Assembly: GCA_900638155.1 (NCBI GenBank)
Contig: LR134495.1
Location: forward strand, 2,170,001 to 2,234,000
DNA: 64,000 nt
DNA from: Mannheimia haemolytica
Lineage (GTDB): Bacteria > Pseudomonadota > Gammaproteobacteria > Enterobacterales > Pasteurellaceae
Direction: 5' to 3'
The notes under the pieces were generated by a model. It was not told the origin of the DNA, searched no databases, and worked only from the letters and a program-made list of their open reading frames with translations. How positions within the stretch are numbered: position 1 is the stretch's first letter; the number at the start of each line of letters is the position of its first letter. The position numbers and the translations under genes were made by a program. Positions 35,768 through 45,652 of this stretch are shown one piece after another.

Positions 35768-36754
35768 ATGAGCCAACTGATTCGTACCCTAAAAGGTCAT
35801 ATCCGTGATGAAATCATCAAGCAAGGCGGCTGGGTAAATGCACATGCACACGCAGACCGTGCCTTTACTATGACACCAGAAAAAATCACTGTTTACCAAA
35901 ATGCGAATCTGCAACAAAAATGGGATTTAGTCGATGAAGTGAAACGTAATTCTACGGTGGAAGACTACTACCGCCGCTTTTCACAAGCGATTGAGTTAAT
36001 GATTTCTCAAGGAGTGACTGCCTTCGGAACCTTTGTCGATATTGACCAAGTGTGCGAAGACCGAGCTATCATTGCGGCTCATAAAGCCCGTGAAGTCTAT
36101 AAAAACGACATTATCCTCAAGTTTGCCAACCAAACGCTCAAAGGCGTGATTGAGCCAAATGCAAAAAAATGGTTCGATATTGGATCTGAAATGGTGGATA
36201 TGATTGGTGGCTTGCCTTACCGTGACGAACTGGATTACGGCAAAGGGCTAGAGGCAATGGATATTTTAATGGATAAAGCCAAATCGCTCGGCAAAATGCT
36301 CCACGTCCACGTTGATCAATTTAACTCACCTAAAGAAAAAGAGACCGAACAACTGTGTGATAAATCGATTGAGCATGGTATGCAAGGGCGAGTGGTTGCC
36401 ATTCACGGAATTTCCATCGGTTCGCACCCGAAAGAATATCGAAAAATGCTTTACCAAAAAATGCGTGATAGCCAAATGATGGTTATTGCCTGTCCGATGG
36501 CGTGGATTGATAGCGGACGTAAGGAAGATTTACAACCGTTCCATAACGCTTTAACCCCTGCTGATGAACTCATTCCTGAAGGCATTACCGTTGCTATCGG
36601 CACAGATAATATTTGCGATTATATGGTCCCACTTTGTGAAGGGGATATGTGGCAGGAATTAAGCCTTTTATCAGCAGGCTGTCGTTTTACTAACCTAGAA
36701 GAAATGGCAAATATTGCTAGTATCAATGGTCGAAAAGTACTGGGTTTAGTCTAA
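35768..36754 (+). CDS. Cytosine-deaminase-like amidohydrolase
   Basis: A metal-dependent hydrolase with 328 residues and no signal peptide. Metal ligands typical of the amidohydrolase superfamily are visible: HAHAD near residue 26, HVHVDQF in the middle, AIHGISIGSHP and IGTDNICDYMV late. It resembles, from memory, the uncharacterised H. influenzae HI_0842 and more distantly cytosine deaminase and TRZ/ATZ hydrolases. Substrate unknown. A PurR-type operator on its promoter and the divergent TPP-controlled thiB suggest a nitrogen-heterocycle, perhaps pyrimidine, but this is inference. An AAAGGAAC ribosome site precedes the ATG. Confidence 0.85.
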   Translation: MSQLIRTLKGHIRDEIIKQGGWVNAHAHADRAFTMTPEKITVYQNANLQQKWDLVDEVKRNSTVEDYYRRFSQAIELMISQGVTAFGTFVDIDQVCEDRAIIAAHKAREVYKNDIILKFANQTLKGVIEPNAKKWFDIGSEMVDMIGGLPYRDELDYGKGLEAMDILMDKAKSLGKMLHVHVDQFNSPKEKETEQLCDKSIEHGMQGRVVAIHGISIGSHPKEYRKMLYQKMRDSQMMVIACPMAWIDSGRKEDLQPFHNALTPADELIPEGITVAIGTDNICDYMVPLCEGDMWQELSLLSAGCRFTNLEEMANIASINGRKVLGLV

Positions 36755-36765
36755 CCGAATAAATG

Positions 36766-36791
36766 AAAGGCGAACCCTTAGGTCCGCCTTT
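36766..36791. terminator. Terminator after the amidohydrolase gene
   Basis: AAAGGCG and CGCCTTT pair, with ACC/GGT inside, between the convergent amidohydrolase and yidB genes. Confidence 0.65.
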
Positions 36792-36808
36792 AATAACAGC
36801 ATAACCGA

Positions 36809-37228
36809 TTATTTAAACAAGTTACCCAAAATCCCTTTTGCCGCTTGAGCTAATAAGTCATTTGCATCAAAGTTTTTTAAGTCTTCAACATTACCATTCG
36901 GGGTTAAAGTATCCACGATTTTTGGCAAGAACTGGGCTAATAAATCGCTCGCATCAGCAGCATCAACACCCGCTTCTTGAGCCACATTTTGAATGTTTTT
37001 TTGCCCGAACACATTACTGATTTGTTCGCCCGAAACAGGTGCATTATCTTCATCGCTGCTGATCCAAGTACGTAACACATTATCTAATCCGCCTTGTTGG
37101 AATTTGGCAATCAGCCCTTCAATCCCACCTTGTGAGGCGAGTAAATTTTGAATTAATTGAGTTGCAGTTGATTGGTTATTGCCACTCAATACTGAAGAAG
37201 CCAATGAACCTAAAATATTTCCTAACAT
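36809..37228 (-). CDS. yidB: YidB-like DUF937 protein
   Basis: A 139-residue soluble protein that starts MLGNILGSLASSVLSG and has glycine/leucine-rich helices and a VSGEQISNVFGQKNIQNVAQEAG segment, the DUF937/YidB pattern. The ending GILGNLFK echoes the start. Function is not established. It is followed on the same strand by nothing close; the convergent amidohydrolase shares its terminator. Confidence 0.82.
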   Translation of the reverse strand: MLGNILGSLASSVLSGNNQSTATQLIQNLLASQGGIEGLIAKFQQGGLDNVLRTWISSDEDNAPVSGEQISNVFGQKNIQNVAQEAGVDAADASDLLAQFLPKIVDTLTPNGNVEDLKNFDANDLLAQAAKGILGNLFK

Positions 37229-37241
37229 AATTTCTCCTATG

Positions 37242-37297
37242 CAAGCGGTACAATTTTGCGAAAATTTTGCAAAAAAACAGCAAACTTCGACCGCTTG
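37242..37297 (-). terminator. Paired uptake signals after kdsB
   Basis: CAAGCGGT (37242) and ACCGCTTG (37290) face each other across an A/T-rich loop that contains two TTTTGC(A) tails. It sits between kdsB and yidB, where it may end the kdsB transcript. Confidence 0.55.
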
Positions 37298-37305
37298 TAA
37301 TCACT

Positions 37306-38061
37306 TTAACGAGCTAAAATAGCTCGCACTCTTTCCAAATCTTCCGGCGTATCCACCCCCACTTGCGGGGCTTCTTTCGCCAGTTCGATATGAATTTTTT
37401 CACCGTGCCATAAGGCTCTTAATTGCTCAAGAGACTCAAGTTGTTCTAATTGTGTCGGCTGCCACGCCACATATTGCTTCACAAAGCCGGCTCGATAAGC
37501 GTAAATGCCGATATGGCGTAAATAACCTTGAGCAGCAACAAAACTGTCATCACAATCTGGGAAACTGTCTCTGGCAAACGGAATGCTGGCTCGGGAAAAA
37601 TAGAGTGCCATTCCGTTTTTGTCTGCCACCACTTTCACCGCATTCGGGTTAAATAGCTCTTCTCGGGTCACTAATTTCACCCCAAGTGTTGCCATATTGA
37701 CTTGATAAGTGTCTAAATTGCGAGCTACTTGAGCAACAATTACCGGTGGAGTCAGCGGTTCATCACCCTGAATATTCACAATAATTTCGCTGTCGGCAAT
37801 CTGCATTTTTTCGATCACTTCCGCCAAACGCTCAGTGCCAGAATTGTGTTTCTCCGAAGTCATACACACTTCTGCCCCAAAAGATTGAGCGAGGGCTTCA
37901 ATTTCAGGGTGATCAGTAGCGATAATCACACGGCTTGCTCCGGCAAGTTGAGCTTTTTCCCAAACGTGTTGAATCATCGGTTTGCCTGCAATATCCAACA
38001 ATGGCTTGCGAGGCAAACGGCTAGAAGCGTAACGAGCAGGAATAATTACAGTGAATTTCAT
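37306..38061 (-). CDS. kdsB: CMP-Kdo synthetase KdsB
   Basis: KdsB activates Kdo as CMP-Kdo for lipid A-core assembly. The cytidylyltransferase motif [19 protein letters not shown] is at the N-terminus, with [27 protein letters not shown] and [11 protein letters not shown] following. Length 251 is normal. It starts 9 nt after the trxB stop, on the same strand. Confidence 0.97.
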   Translation of the reverse strand: MKFTVIIPARYASSRLPRKPLLDIAGKPMIQHVWEKAQLAGASRVIIATDHPEIEALAQSFGAEVCMTSEKHNSGTERLAEVIEKMQIADSEIIVNIQGDEPLTPPVIVAQVARNLDTYQVNMATLGVKLVTREELFNPNAVKVVADKNGMALYFSRASIPFARDSFPDCDDSFVAAQGYLRHIGIYAYRAGFVKQYVAWQPTQLEQLESLEQLRALWHGEKIHIELAKEAPQVGVDTPEDLERVRAILAR

Positions 38062-38070
38062 AAGCTATCC

Positions 38071-39045
<975 letters not shown>

Positions 39046-39110
39046 TTACTGCTTATTTTAGCCTAAATTTCAGTTCAACTCTATTTTCGTTTTCGCTCAT
39101 CTTTTTTCGA

Positions 39111-39132
39111 TTTTGTGACAAAGTTAACAGAA
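39111..39132. promoter_or_regulatory. CRP-like site upstream of dhaKLM
   Basis: TGTGA-N6-TAACA at 39114-39129 matches the CRP consensus at 9 of 10 core bases. It lies about 60-80 bp before dhaK, a position where CRP could activate the operon. Confidence 0.55.
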
Positions 39133-39190
39133 ATCCGGCAAGTTTTCTTGTAAATTGTGACAGTTTAATTCATTTAAAAGGGGCAAAAAG

Positions 39191-40261
39191 ATGAAAAAAT
39201 TAATTAATTCAATAGAAACCGTCTTAGATGAGCAACTTTCCGGTTTTGTGAAAGCACATTCTGATTTAACACTTAACACAGAACCTGTCTATATTTACCG
39301 CACGCCTCCAAGTAATCAACCTAAAGTAGCCCTTATTTCCGGTGGTGGGAGCGGACACGAGCCAATGCACGCCGGTTTTATCGGTAAAGGAATGTTAGAC
39401 GGAGCTTGCCCCGGAGCAATCTTTACATCTCCAACGCCGGATCAAATGTTTGAATGCGGTTTAGCGGTTGATCGTGGCGAGGGCGTGTTGCTCATCATTA
39501 AAAACTATACCGGCGATGTGCTGAATTTTGAAACGGCTACCGAGCTACTTGCAGATAGCGGTGTAAAAGTCGCAACCGTATTGGTTGATGATGATGTGGC
39601 AGTAAAAGACAGCTTATATACTGCCGGTCGCCGTGGTGTTGCAAATACGGTATTGATTGAAAAGCTATTAGGTGCTGCAGCGGATAAAGGCTATAGCTTA
39701 TCCGAATTAGCCAAATTAGGGCATCAGTTAAACAATAACGGGCATTCTATCGGAATTGCCTTATCTGCTTGTACTGTGCCGGCTGCCGGTAAGCCATCAT
39801 TTACTTTAGCTGAAAATGAGATGGAATTTGGGGTAGGTATTCACGGAGAACCGGGCATTGAACGTCGCCCTTTTGAAAATCTGGATAGTACCGTGAAACA
39901 AATGTTTGAGACCTTAATTGCTCACGGCGATTATCAACGTAAAATTCGCCATTGGAATACACAAACCCAACAATGGAATGAAATCGAAGAAAGCAAAGTG
40001 GCATTGAAAAAAGGTGATCGTGTCATTGCTTTAGTTAATAACTTAGGAGCAGTGCCACTCTCAGAACTTTACGCAGTCTATGATGCATTGGAAAAAGAGT
40101 GCCAAACTTTCGGCTTAAACATTGAACGCTGCCTTGTAGGATCATATTGTACCTCGCTGGATATGCAAGGTATCTCTATCACATTACTGAAAGTTGATGA
40201 GGATATTCTCAAACTATGGGATGCTCCGGTAAATACACCGGCAATGCGTTGGGGTGAGTAA
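39191..40261 (+). CDS. dhaK: PTS-dependent dihydroxyacetone kinase subunit DhaK
   Basis: DhaK binds dihydroxyacetone covalently through a histidine so that it can be phosphorylated by DhaL-bound ADP. The protein starts MKKLINSIETVLDEQLSGFVKAH, with SGGGSGHEPMHAGFIGKGMLDGACPG, the PDQMFECGLAVD segment and the active-site histidine in VGIHGEPGIERRPF. Length 356 is normal. AAGGGG precedes the ATG. It heads the dhaK-dhaL-dhaM operon. Confidence 0.96.
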   Translation: MKKLINSIETVLDEQLSGFVKAHSDLTLNTEPVYIYRTPPSNQPKVALISGGGSGHEPMHAGFIGKGMLDGACPGAIFTSPTPDQMFECGLAVDRGEGVLLIIKNYTGDVLNFETATELLADSGVKVATVLVDDDVAVKDSLYTAGRRGVANTVLIEKLLGAAADKGYSLSELAKLGHQLNNNGHSIGIALSACTVPAAGKPSFTLAENEMEFGVGIHGEPGIERRPFENLDSTVKQMFETLIAHGDYQRKIRHWNTQTQQWNEIEESKVALKKGDRVIALVNNLGAVPLSELYAVYDALEKECQTFGLNIERCLVGSYCTSLDMQGISITLLKVDEDILKLWDAPVNTPAMRWGE

Positions 40262-40281
40262 TTAGATTGAAAGGATAAGTT

Positions 40282-40908
40282 ATGACAATATCAAAACAAC
40301 AGATCTTAAAATGGCTTGAAAATTGCCAACAGGTAATGACTGAAAAACGGGATTATTTAACCGAATTGGATACCGTTATTGGCGATGGCGATCACGGTTT
40401 AAATATGCAGCGTGGATTTAGTAAAGCACTTGAAAAAGCCCATACCGTGCAAGATAAAGATATCGGCACCCTGCTTAAAACCGTTGGAATGACATTATTA
40501 TCGCAAGTAGGGGGAGCGAGCGGCCCTCTCTATGGTTCATTTTTTATTAAAGCGGCTCAAGGTGCTACAGGCAAAGAGCAACTGAGCTTTAACGAGTTAC
40601 TGGCACTTCTACAGCAAGGAGCAGAAGCTATCGTACAACGTGGACACGCACAAGTTGGCGATAAAACGATGTGTGATTTATGGCTGCCATTACTCGAAGA
40701 CTTAGCTCAAGCCGATAGCACTCAACCAATTGCTCAAATCTTATTACAAGCGGTCGAAAAAGCAGAAAATTTTGCAAATCAAACCGCTCCATTAATGGCG
40801 AAAAAAGGGCGTGCCAGTTACTTGGGGGAACGTAGTATCGGGCATACCGATCCGGGAGCAACGTCCAGCTACTATATTTTTAAAGCCTTAGCTGAAGCAT
40901 TACAGTAG
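40282..40908 (+). CDS. dhaL: Dihydroxyacetone kinase ADP-binding subunit DhaL
   Basis: DhaL holds ADP that is phosphorylated by DhaM and passes the phosphate to DhaK-bound dihydroxyacetone. Motifs DTVIGDGDHGLNMQRG (Mg-binding aspartates), GGASGPLYGSFF and GERSIGHTDPGATS are present. Length 208 is normal. A uptake signal inside the gene encodes QAVEK. Confidence 0.96.
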   Translation: MTISKQQILKWLENCQQVMTEKRDYLTELDTVIGDGDHGLNMQRGFSKALEKAHTVQDKDIGTLLKTVGMTLLSQVGGASGPLYGSFFIKAAQGATGKEQLSFNELLALLQQGAEAIVQRGHAQVGDKTMCDLWLPLLEDLAQADSTQPIAQILLQAVEKAENFANQTAPLMAKKGRASYLGERSIGHTDPGATSSYYIFKALAEALQ

Positions 40909-40917
40909 GAGGGGTAA

Positions 40918-41325
40918 ATGGTTAATTTAGTGATTGTTTCACATAGTGCTAAACTGGCGGAAGGCGTGGGGGAAATTTTGGCTCAAATGGCACAGGGGGG
41001 CTGTAAAATCGCCCTTGCCGGCGGCATTGAGGATACCTCAAATCCTATCGGCACTGATGCGGTAAAAATAATGCAAGCGATTGAATCGGTATTTAGCCCA
41101 GACGGTGTGATTGTGTTTGTCGATTTAGGCAGTGCAATTTTAAGTACCCAAACCGCCATAGATTTACTGGAGCCGGAACTTGCCGAAAAAGTGATCATTA
41201 GCTACGCTCCTTTAGTTGAAGGTGCTTTTGCTGCTGTAGTTGCAGCCTCTGCCGGCGATAGTTTAGAAGCGGTATTAAATGAAGCGAACGAAGCCGCTGC
41301 TCTTAAGCAGGAACAAGCCAATTAG
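40918..41325 (+). CDS. dhaM: DhaM, EIIA-mannose-type phosphotransfer subunit (single domain)
   Basis: DhaM takes phosphate from the PTS (HPr) and rephosphorylates DhaL-ADP. The 135 residues contain only the EIIA(Man)-like domain: VIVSHSAKLAEG with the phospho-histidine near residue 9, GTDAVKIM, and VFVDLGSAILSTQTAIDLL. E. coli DhaM is a three-domain protein of about 470 residues with added HPr- and EI-like domains; these are absent, so general EI and HPr must supply phosphate. Confidence 0.94.
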   Translation: MVNLVIVSHSAKLAEGVGEILAQMAQGGCKIALAGGIEDTSNPIGTDAVKIMQAIESVFSPDGVIVFVDLGSAILSTQTAIDLLEPELAEKVIISYAPLVEGAFAAVVAASAGDSLEAVLNEANEAAALKQEQAN

Positions 41326-41327
41326 TA

Positions 41328-41357
41328 AAAATGCCGTATCGAAAAATACGGCATTTT
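41328..41357. terminator. Bidirectional terminator, dhaM / cnoX
   Basis: AAAATGCCGTAT and ATACGGCATTTT form a 12-bp stem with a 6-nt loop between convergent stops. Confidence 0.85.
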
Positions 41358-41364
41358 AGTTTTA

Positions 41365-42210
41365 TTAGTACAATAGTGAATAAAGCTGTCTTCTAAATTT
41401 CGGCACAATCGGGTCTGTACCCAGTGCAGATAAGATTGCCAGAAATTGGCTTTTTACCTCGCCGTTCGCTACATTTAAATCCGATTTTAACCAATCAAAC
41501 AGTAACGTGAGTGCTTCTTCATTTTTATGAGCTTGGTGTAGCTGATTCGCTAGCTTAATTGCAATTTCAGGGGTTTTGCTGTTCGCATAATCCACTTGAA
41601 GTTGCTGTAATTCCGGCGATTCACTCGCTTGTTCCAATAATTCGATTTGAGCTTGTAAACCGTGCCATCGGCTGTCTCTGTCTTGAATCGGAATTGCTTT
41701 AAGGATTTCACGAGCCTCTTCCACGCTTTTCATTGCAATGTAAGTTTCGGCATAGAGCAAAGCGAAATCGCTGTTTTTCTTATCCGTCATTTCCCACGCT
41801 GATTTCAGCAGCGGTAAGGCTTCGGTATAACGTTGATCTTGCAATAACTCCAATGCTTGTTGGAATTTCAGATCTTCCTCTTTCGGTAAAATATTTGCCA
41901 GACGAATCCGCAATTCCTGCTCACTCACCACACCTTGAATCGCATCAATCGGCTGACCGCCGGCAAACAAATAAAGCGTTGGAATTTGCTGAATGCGAAA
42001 TTGGGCAGCCAATGCTTGTTGCTCATCACAATTTACCGTCGCCAATAAAAATTGGTTAGGGTTTTCATCCGAAATACGACGTAGTAAGGCATCCATTTCC
42101 AATGAAGCCACTTCTCTTGGCGAAATAAAATGAAACACCGTCGGCACTTGTGCCGCTGCTGCCCATACTTCACTAAAATTCTGCTCGTTTACATTTACAA
42201 AGTAGTCCAT
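41365..42210 (-). CDS. cnoX: Chaperedoxin CnoX (YbbN)
   Basis: CnoX is a thioredoxin-fold plus TPR protein that holds oxidised clients and hands them to GroEL. The thioredoxin-like domain (1-110) has no CxxC (the motif site reads SPREV) but keeps a cysteine at 61 in VNCDEQQALAAQFRIQQIPTLYLF, aligned with the functional cysteine of E. coli CnoX. TPR-like helices follow (LLQDQRYTEALPLLKSAW). Length 281 is close to E. coli (284). Confidence 0.9.
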   Translation of the reverse strand: MDYFVNVNEQNFSEVWAAAAQVPTVFHFISPREVASLEMDALLRRISDENPNQFLLATVNCDEQQALAAQFRIQQIPTLYLFAGGQPIDAIQGVVSEQELRIRLANILPKEEDLKFQQALELLQDQRYTEALPLLKSAWEMTDKKNSDFALLYAETYIAMKSVEEAREILKAIPIQDRDSRWHGLQAQIELLEQASESPELQQLQVDYANSKTPEIAIKLANQLHQAHKNEEALTLLFDWLKSDLNVANGEVKSQFLAILSALGTDPIVPKFRRQLYSLLY

Positions 42211-42253
42211 ACAAAACCTTCTTAAGCTAAAAATTACTTTTTATATTGTAGCA

Positions 42254-42580
42254 TTAATAAGAAGTTTCAATAGGTAGCCCGTTTCTCTCCCACGCTTCAA
42301 AACCACCTTTTACACTATAAACATTTTCAAACCCTTGTTCGATTAAAAATTGCGCGGTACTTTGGCTACTGACACCGTGATAGCAAATCACAACCACAGG
42401 TTCGTCATAATCGACCTCATCTAAAAACTTACCATAACTCTGGTTGGTTAAATGAAACGCATCCTGTGGGTGGCTGTAAACATAACGGCGGGCATCACGT
42501 ACATCAGCAAGTACTGCACCTTCATTTTCCATTAATTCCCAAGCCTGTTGCGGGCTAATTTCTTTAAATGTAGTTTCCAT
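42254..42580 (-). CDS. glpE: Rhodanese (thiosulfate sulfurtransferase) GlpE
   Basis: GlpE is a single-domain sulfurtransferase. It starts [14 protein letters not shown] and has the active-site loop CYHGVSSQS and terminal [18 protein letters not shown] lies 9 nt before the ATG at 42580 (108 residues); an earlier GTG overlaps that ribosome site. It is a monocistronic gene here; no glp operon surrounds it. Confidence 0.92.
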   Translation of the reverse strand: METTFKEISPQQAWELMENEGAVLADVRDARRYVYSHPQDAFHLTNQSYGKFLDEVDYDEPVVVICYHGVSSQSTAQFLIEQGFENVYSVKGGFEAWERNGLPIETSY

Positions 42581-42648
42581 AATCACTTTCCCTCAAAAAA
42601 CGTGCAACTATACCATAAAATTCTAAAAAGAATGGCTATTATTCCAAG

Positions 42649-42677
42649 TTGAAAATTTGATGTTTGTCAGATATAAT
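42649..42677 (+). promoter_or_regulatory. exbB-exbD-tonB promoter
   Basis: TTGAAA (42649) and a perfect TATAAT (42672-42677) are 17 nt apart, about 55 bp before exbB. I could not find a convincing Fur box over it. Confidence 0.75.
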
Positions 42678-42730
42678 TGCGAACTATTTTCAAATGCACT
42701 GATTTAAAACTGCCACAGTTTGAGGATTTT

Positions 42731-43189
42731 ATGGAGCAATTATTTCAATTTTTAGAACATTATACTGACTTTGTTATATTAGGATTACTAGGCTTATTAA
42801 GCGTAATCTGCCTTTGGAAAGCTATTGAACGTATTATGTTTTATTCCAAAGTAGATATTTCAAAATACGATACCCTCGAAGAATTAGAAATCGATTTAAC
42901 CCACAATTTAACTACCATTTCGACTATCGGCTCTAATGCCCCTTATATCGGCTTATTAGGAACCGTTGTCGGTATTCTTTTAACTTTCTATCATTTAGGT
43001 CAATCAGGTGGTGATATTGATGCAGCCTCTATTATGGTAAACCTTTCTTTAGCTCTAAAAGCCACTGCTGTCGGTATCTTAGTGGCAATTATTGCAATGG
43101 TTTTCTACAATGGTTTTGGTCGTAAAGTGGAAGAAAACAAACTGAAATGGTTGGCATTACAATCAAAAAAGCCTCATCAAGCGGTGTGA
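42731..43189 (+). CDS. exbB: TonB-system proton channel ExbB
   Basis: ExbB forms the inner-membrane pentamer that uses the proton gradient to energise TonB. Three hydrophobic helices are visible, with the conserved [19 protein letters not shown] and [16 protein letters not shown]. The frame is open upstream to 42677, which coincides with the -10 region, so I start at 42731 ([11 protein letters not shown]), after a GAGG site 5 nt away; 152 residues. The last codons (HQAV) are encoded by a uptake signal. Confidence 0.96.
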   Translation: MEQLFQFLEHYTDFVILGLLGLLSVICLWKAIERIMFYSKVDISKYDTLEELEIDLTHNLTTISTIGSNAPYIGLLGTVVGILLTFYHLGQSGGDIDAASIMVNLSLALKATAVGILVAIIAMVFYNGFGRKVEENKLKWLALQSKKPHQAV

Positions 43190-43225
43190 TTTAGTCCATT
43201 TTTTGCAAATTAATAAGGCAGAACA

Positions 43226-43663
43226 ATGAAAAAATTCGATGAAATCAACATCATTCCATTTATTGATATTATGTTGGTATTACTGGCTATCGTGTTAGTT
43301 ACCGCCTCTTTCATTTCTCAGGGCAAAATCCAAGTAAATGTACCGAAAGCAAGTACAACACAGCCAATGAAAGTAGACGATTTAGCGAAGCTTTTAACCA
43401 TTACCGAAAATAATGAGTTTTTCTTTAATGATCAAGCAATAACTAAAGAGCAATTAATTGCTGAAGTTGCCACTTGGGATAAAAGCCAAAAAGTGTCACT
43501 CAAAGTTGATGGTGCAGTCGCCTTCGAAAAATTTGTGGAATTAACCGATATCCTTTCTGCAAATGAAATTAAAAATGTGGCAATCATTACTAAAAAAGAA
43601 ACTGCTCCAGCACCTTCAAGCACACCTGATAGCCCTGCACAAGTGCCAGCAGTCGCACCTTAA
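43226..43663 (+). CDS. exbD: TonB-system protein ExbD
   Basis: ExbD is the single-span partner of ExbB, with the proton-relay aspartate near residue 14-15 in [23 protein letters not shown] periplasmic domain follows ([19 protein letters not shown]) and a short proline/alanine-rich tail ends PAQVPAVAP. Length 145 is normal. It lies between exbB and tonB. Confidence 0.96.
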   Translation: MKKFDEINIIPFIDIMLVLLAIVLVTASFISQGKIQVNVPKASTTQPMKVDDLAKLLTITENNEFFFNDQAITKEQLIAEVATWDKSQKVSLKVDGAVAFEKFVELTDILSANEIKNVAIITKKETAPAPSSTPDSPAQVPAVAP

Positions 43664-43678
43664 ATAGGGTAAACAGGT

Positions 43679-44590
43679 ATGAAAAAAAAACATTCTCGTA
43701 TCGGCTTAGTGGCATCTTTGGCTATTCACACTGCCTTAATTGGTGGCACTTTTGCTTGGTTACATAACCACAAAGTGGAAAAAATTGCCGAGCAAAACTC
43801 TCTTTCTATGGAAATGGTGGCAGCATTATTAGAGCAACCTCAGGTTGCTGTTGCTCCGGATCCCATTACCGAAGAGGTCAAAGAAATCGAACCGGAGAAG
43901 GCAGAAGTACCACCTGAACCTAAGCTTACTCCGGAGCCAACTCCAGAGTCGGAGGCAATTCCAGATCCTACGCTAAAGCCGAAAAAGGAAAAACCGAAAG
44001 AAGAAAAGCGTAAAGAGCGACACCACCATAAACATAATCATCGTCACAAAGAGAAAAGGGAAGAGCTACAAGAGCAAGAAAAGCCGAAAGATAAGCCTAA
44101 AGAGCGCCCTAAACATCATCACAAGCATATTAAAGCATTAGAGCGCGGGCCAGAGATAAAACAAGGTATTGTCGCCAAAGCGATTCCAAATGCGGCTGAA
44201 GGTGAAAAAGTGGTTGCTGGTGTGGTTGGAGGGCAAAAAAACGGTTCGCCAAATTCAACTTCAACTACAGGCTCTACAAATGGCGGAGCAAGTGGTGGTA
44301 ACGCCAGTGAACTTGCTGCTTATAAAGTCGCATTACAGCGAGCATTACAGCGTAAGGCGAATAACTCTTACCCTCAGCGTGAAAAAATGATGCGGAAAAC
44401 CGGTACAGTTACGATTAAATTTACCGTTACATCGTCCGGTTCAATTACAAATGTATCCGTACTCAATTCATCGGGAAATAGTAATTTAGATAACGCTGCG
44501 GTACGCAGTGCAGAAGGTTTGAGTATGCCTCCGCCACCGGCAGGCTTCCCTCCTACGGTAACAGTACCGGTAAGATTTGCCCTTGAATAA
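43679..44590 (+). CDS. tonB: Energy-transducing protein TonB with a histidine-rich linker
   Basis: TonB spans the periplasm and pulls on TonB-boxes of receptors such as TbpA. An N-terminal anchor (IGLVASLAIHTALIGGTFAWL, about 7-27) carries the key histidine. A long Pro/Glu/Lys linker follows, interrupted by RHHHKHNHRHK and KHHHKH clusters, and then the C-terminal domain (ALQRKANNSYPQREKMMRKTG, SVLNSSGNSNLDNAAVRS, VTVPVRFALE). Length 303. The histidine clusters are unusual and may bind metal, which is inference. Confidence 0.96.
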   Translation: MKKKHSRIGLVASLAIHTALIGGTFAWLHNHKVEKIAEQNSLSMEMVAALLEQPQVAVAPDPITEEVKEIEPEKAEVPPEPKLTPEPTPESEAIPDPTLKPKKEKPKEEKRKERHHHKHNHRHKEKREELQEQEKPKDKPKERPKHHHKHIKALERGPEIKQGIVAKAIPNAAEGEKVVAGVVGGQKNGSPNSTSTTGSTNGGASGGNASELAAYKVALQRALQRKANNSYPQREKMMRKTGTVTIKFTVTSSGSITNVSVLNSSGNSNLDNAAVRSAEGLSMPPPPAGFPPTVTVPVRFALE

Positions 44591-44596
44591 GAACCT

Positions 44597-44630
44597 GCCC
44601 TCAAAAGCAATTTACTTTTGAGGGCTTTTT
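44597..44630 (+). terminator. Terminator after tonB
   Basis: GCCCTCAAAAG and CTTTTGAGGGC form an 11-bp stem with TTTTTA following, 7 nt past the tonB stop. Confidence 0.88.
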
Positions 44631-44659
44631 ATTGCAAAAAATTGACTAAAAATGACCGC

Positions 44660-45541
44660 TTACTGCTTGCGAATATCGCTATTTCTCACATTCGGACTCA
44701 CTTCACCCGTACGAGTTTCTGTGCTTAACGAGGTAGAATTTACTTTCGTAAAAGTATAATCCGCTTTGCTAAATTCACCTGTTTGATTATTTAAGAAAAA
44801 ATTGCGGTACTCTTTTACCCATAATGCCGTTGCACCACAAACTGCCACAGGCATAACTACTAAATTCACAAATGGAATCATCGTGAATAGGCTCACCAAA
44901 GCACCAAAGGTAAAATTTAAAGTGCGAGACTGCGACAACGCATTTCGCATACGCTGAAAACTGATTTTATGGTTATCAAACGGATAGTCACAATATTGAA
45001 TGGCAATCAACCAAGCACCGAAGATAAAAGTCAACACAGGTACTACGGTTTGTCCAACCACAGGCAAAAAGCCCAACACAAAAAGAGCAATCAGCCTTGG
45101 AATGCTATACATCATTTTTTGCCATTCTCGTTTCAGCATTCGAGGCACATCTTTTAACATTGCACCGAATGACATATCGCCCAAAGGCTCGCCGGTAAGT
45201 TGCAGTTCGACTTTTTCTGCTAATAACGCATTAAAGGGAGCAGCAACAAAGTTAGCCAAGGTAGTAAAAGCAAAATAAAATCCCACTAATATCATCAAAA
45301 AAATTAGTGGAATCAGTACAAAGCTAAGCCATTCCAGCCAGCTTGGCAGTAACATATCCAACAAGCCACCGATATTGGCAAAAAATCCCCAAATCAGCCC
45401 TACCATCAGCACGGTATTAATAAGAATTGGGAAAATCACAAAAGGCAAAAATTGACGTTGTAACAATAACCGCCAGCCATATATAAAATAATGAAAGCCT
45501 AATCCGACTTGATTTTGCGGCTCAGAAAAAACTGAAGACAT
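44660..45541 (-). CDS. cysZ: Sulfate transporter CysZ
   Basis: CysZ is an inner-membrane sulfate uptake protein used for cysteine synthesis. It has about four long hydrophobic helices and the family segments GFHYFIYGWRLLLQ, FVAAPFNALLAEKVE and DYPFDNHKISFQRMR. A 30-residue hydrophilic tail rich in serine and threonine extends the C-terminus. The divergent zipA and then ligA give the order cysZ-zipA-ligA known from E. coli. Confidence 0.92.
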   Translation of the reverse strand: MSSVFSEPQNQVGLGFHYFIYGWRLLLQRQFLPFVIFPILINTVLMVGLIWGFFANIGGLLDMLLPSWLEWLSFVLIPLIFLMILVGFYFAFTTLANFVAAPFNALLAEKVELQLTGEPLGDMSFGAMLKDVPRMLKREWQKMMYSIPRLIALFVLGFLPVVGQTVVPVLTFIFGAWLIAIQYCDYPFDNHKISFQRMRNALSQSRTLNFTFGALVSLFTMIPFVNLVVMPVAVCGATALWVKEYRNFFLNNQTGEFSKADYTFTKVNSTSLSTETRTGEVSPNVRNSDIRKQ

Positions 45542-45652
45542 AATGATTCCTTATTTTCTATCAAAATTAATCAGAAATATGGTAAGCTACGCACATTATT
45601 TTCGCAAATATGAAAATACATTTTTTATTGATTATTTGATAAAGAGGACACA

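Noticed and set aside
42600..42690. Fur box at the exbB promoter
   Set aside because: I expected one by analogy with other species, but found no 19-mer with a good match.
42677..42730. 18-codon N-terminal extension of exbB
   Set aside because: It begins in the -10 box of the likely promoter; the ATG at 42731 has a ribosome site and the family length.
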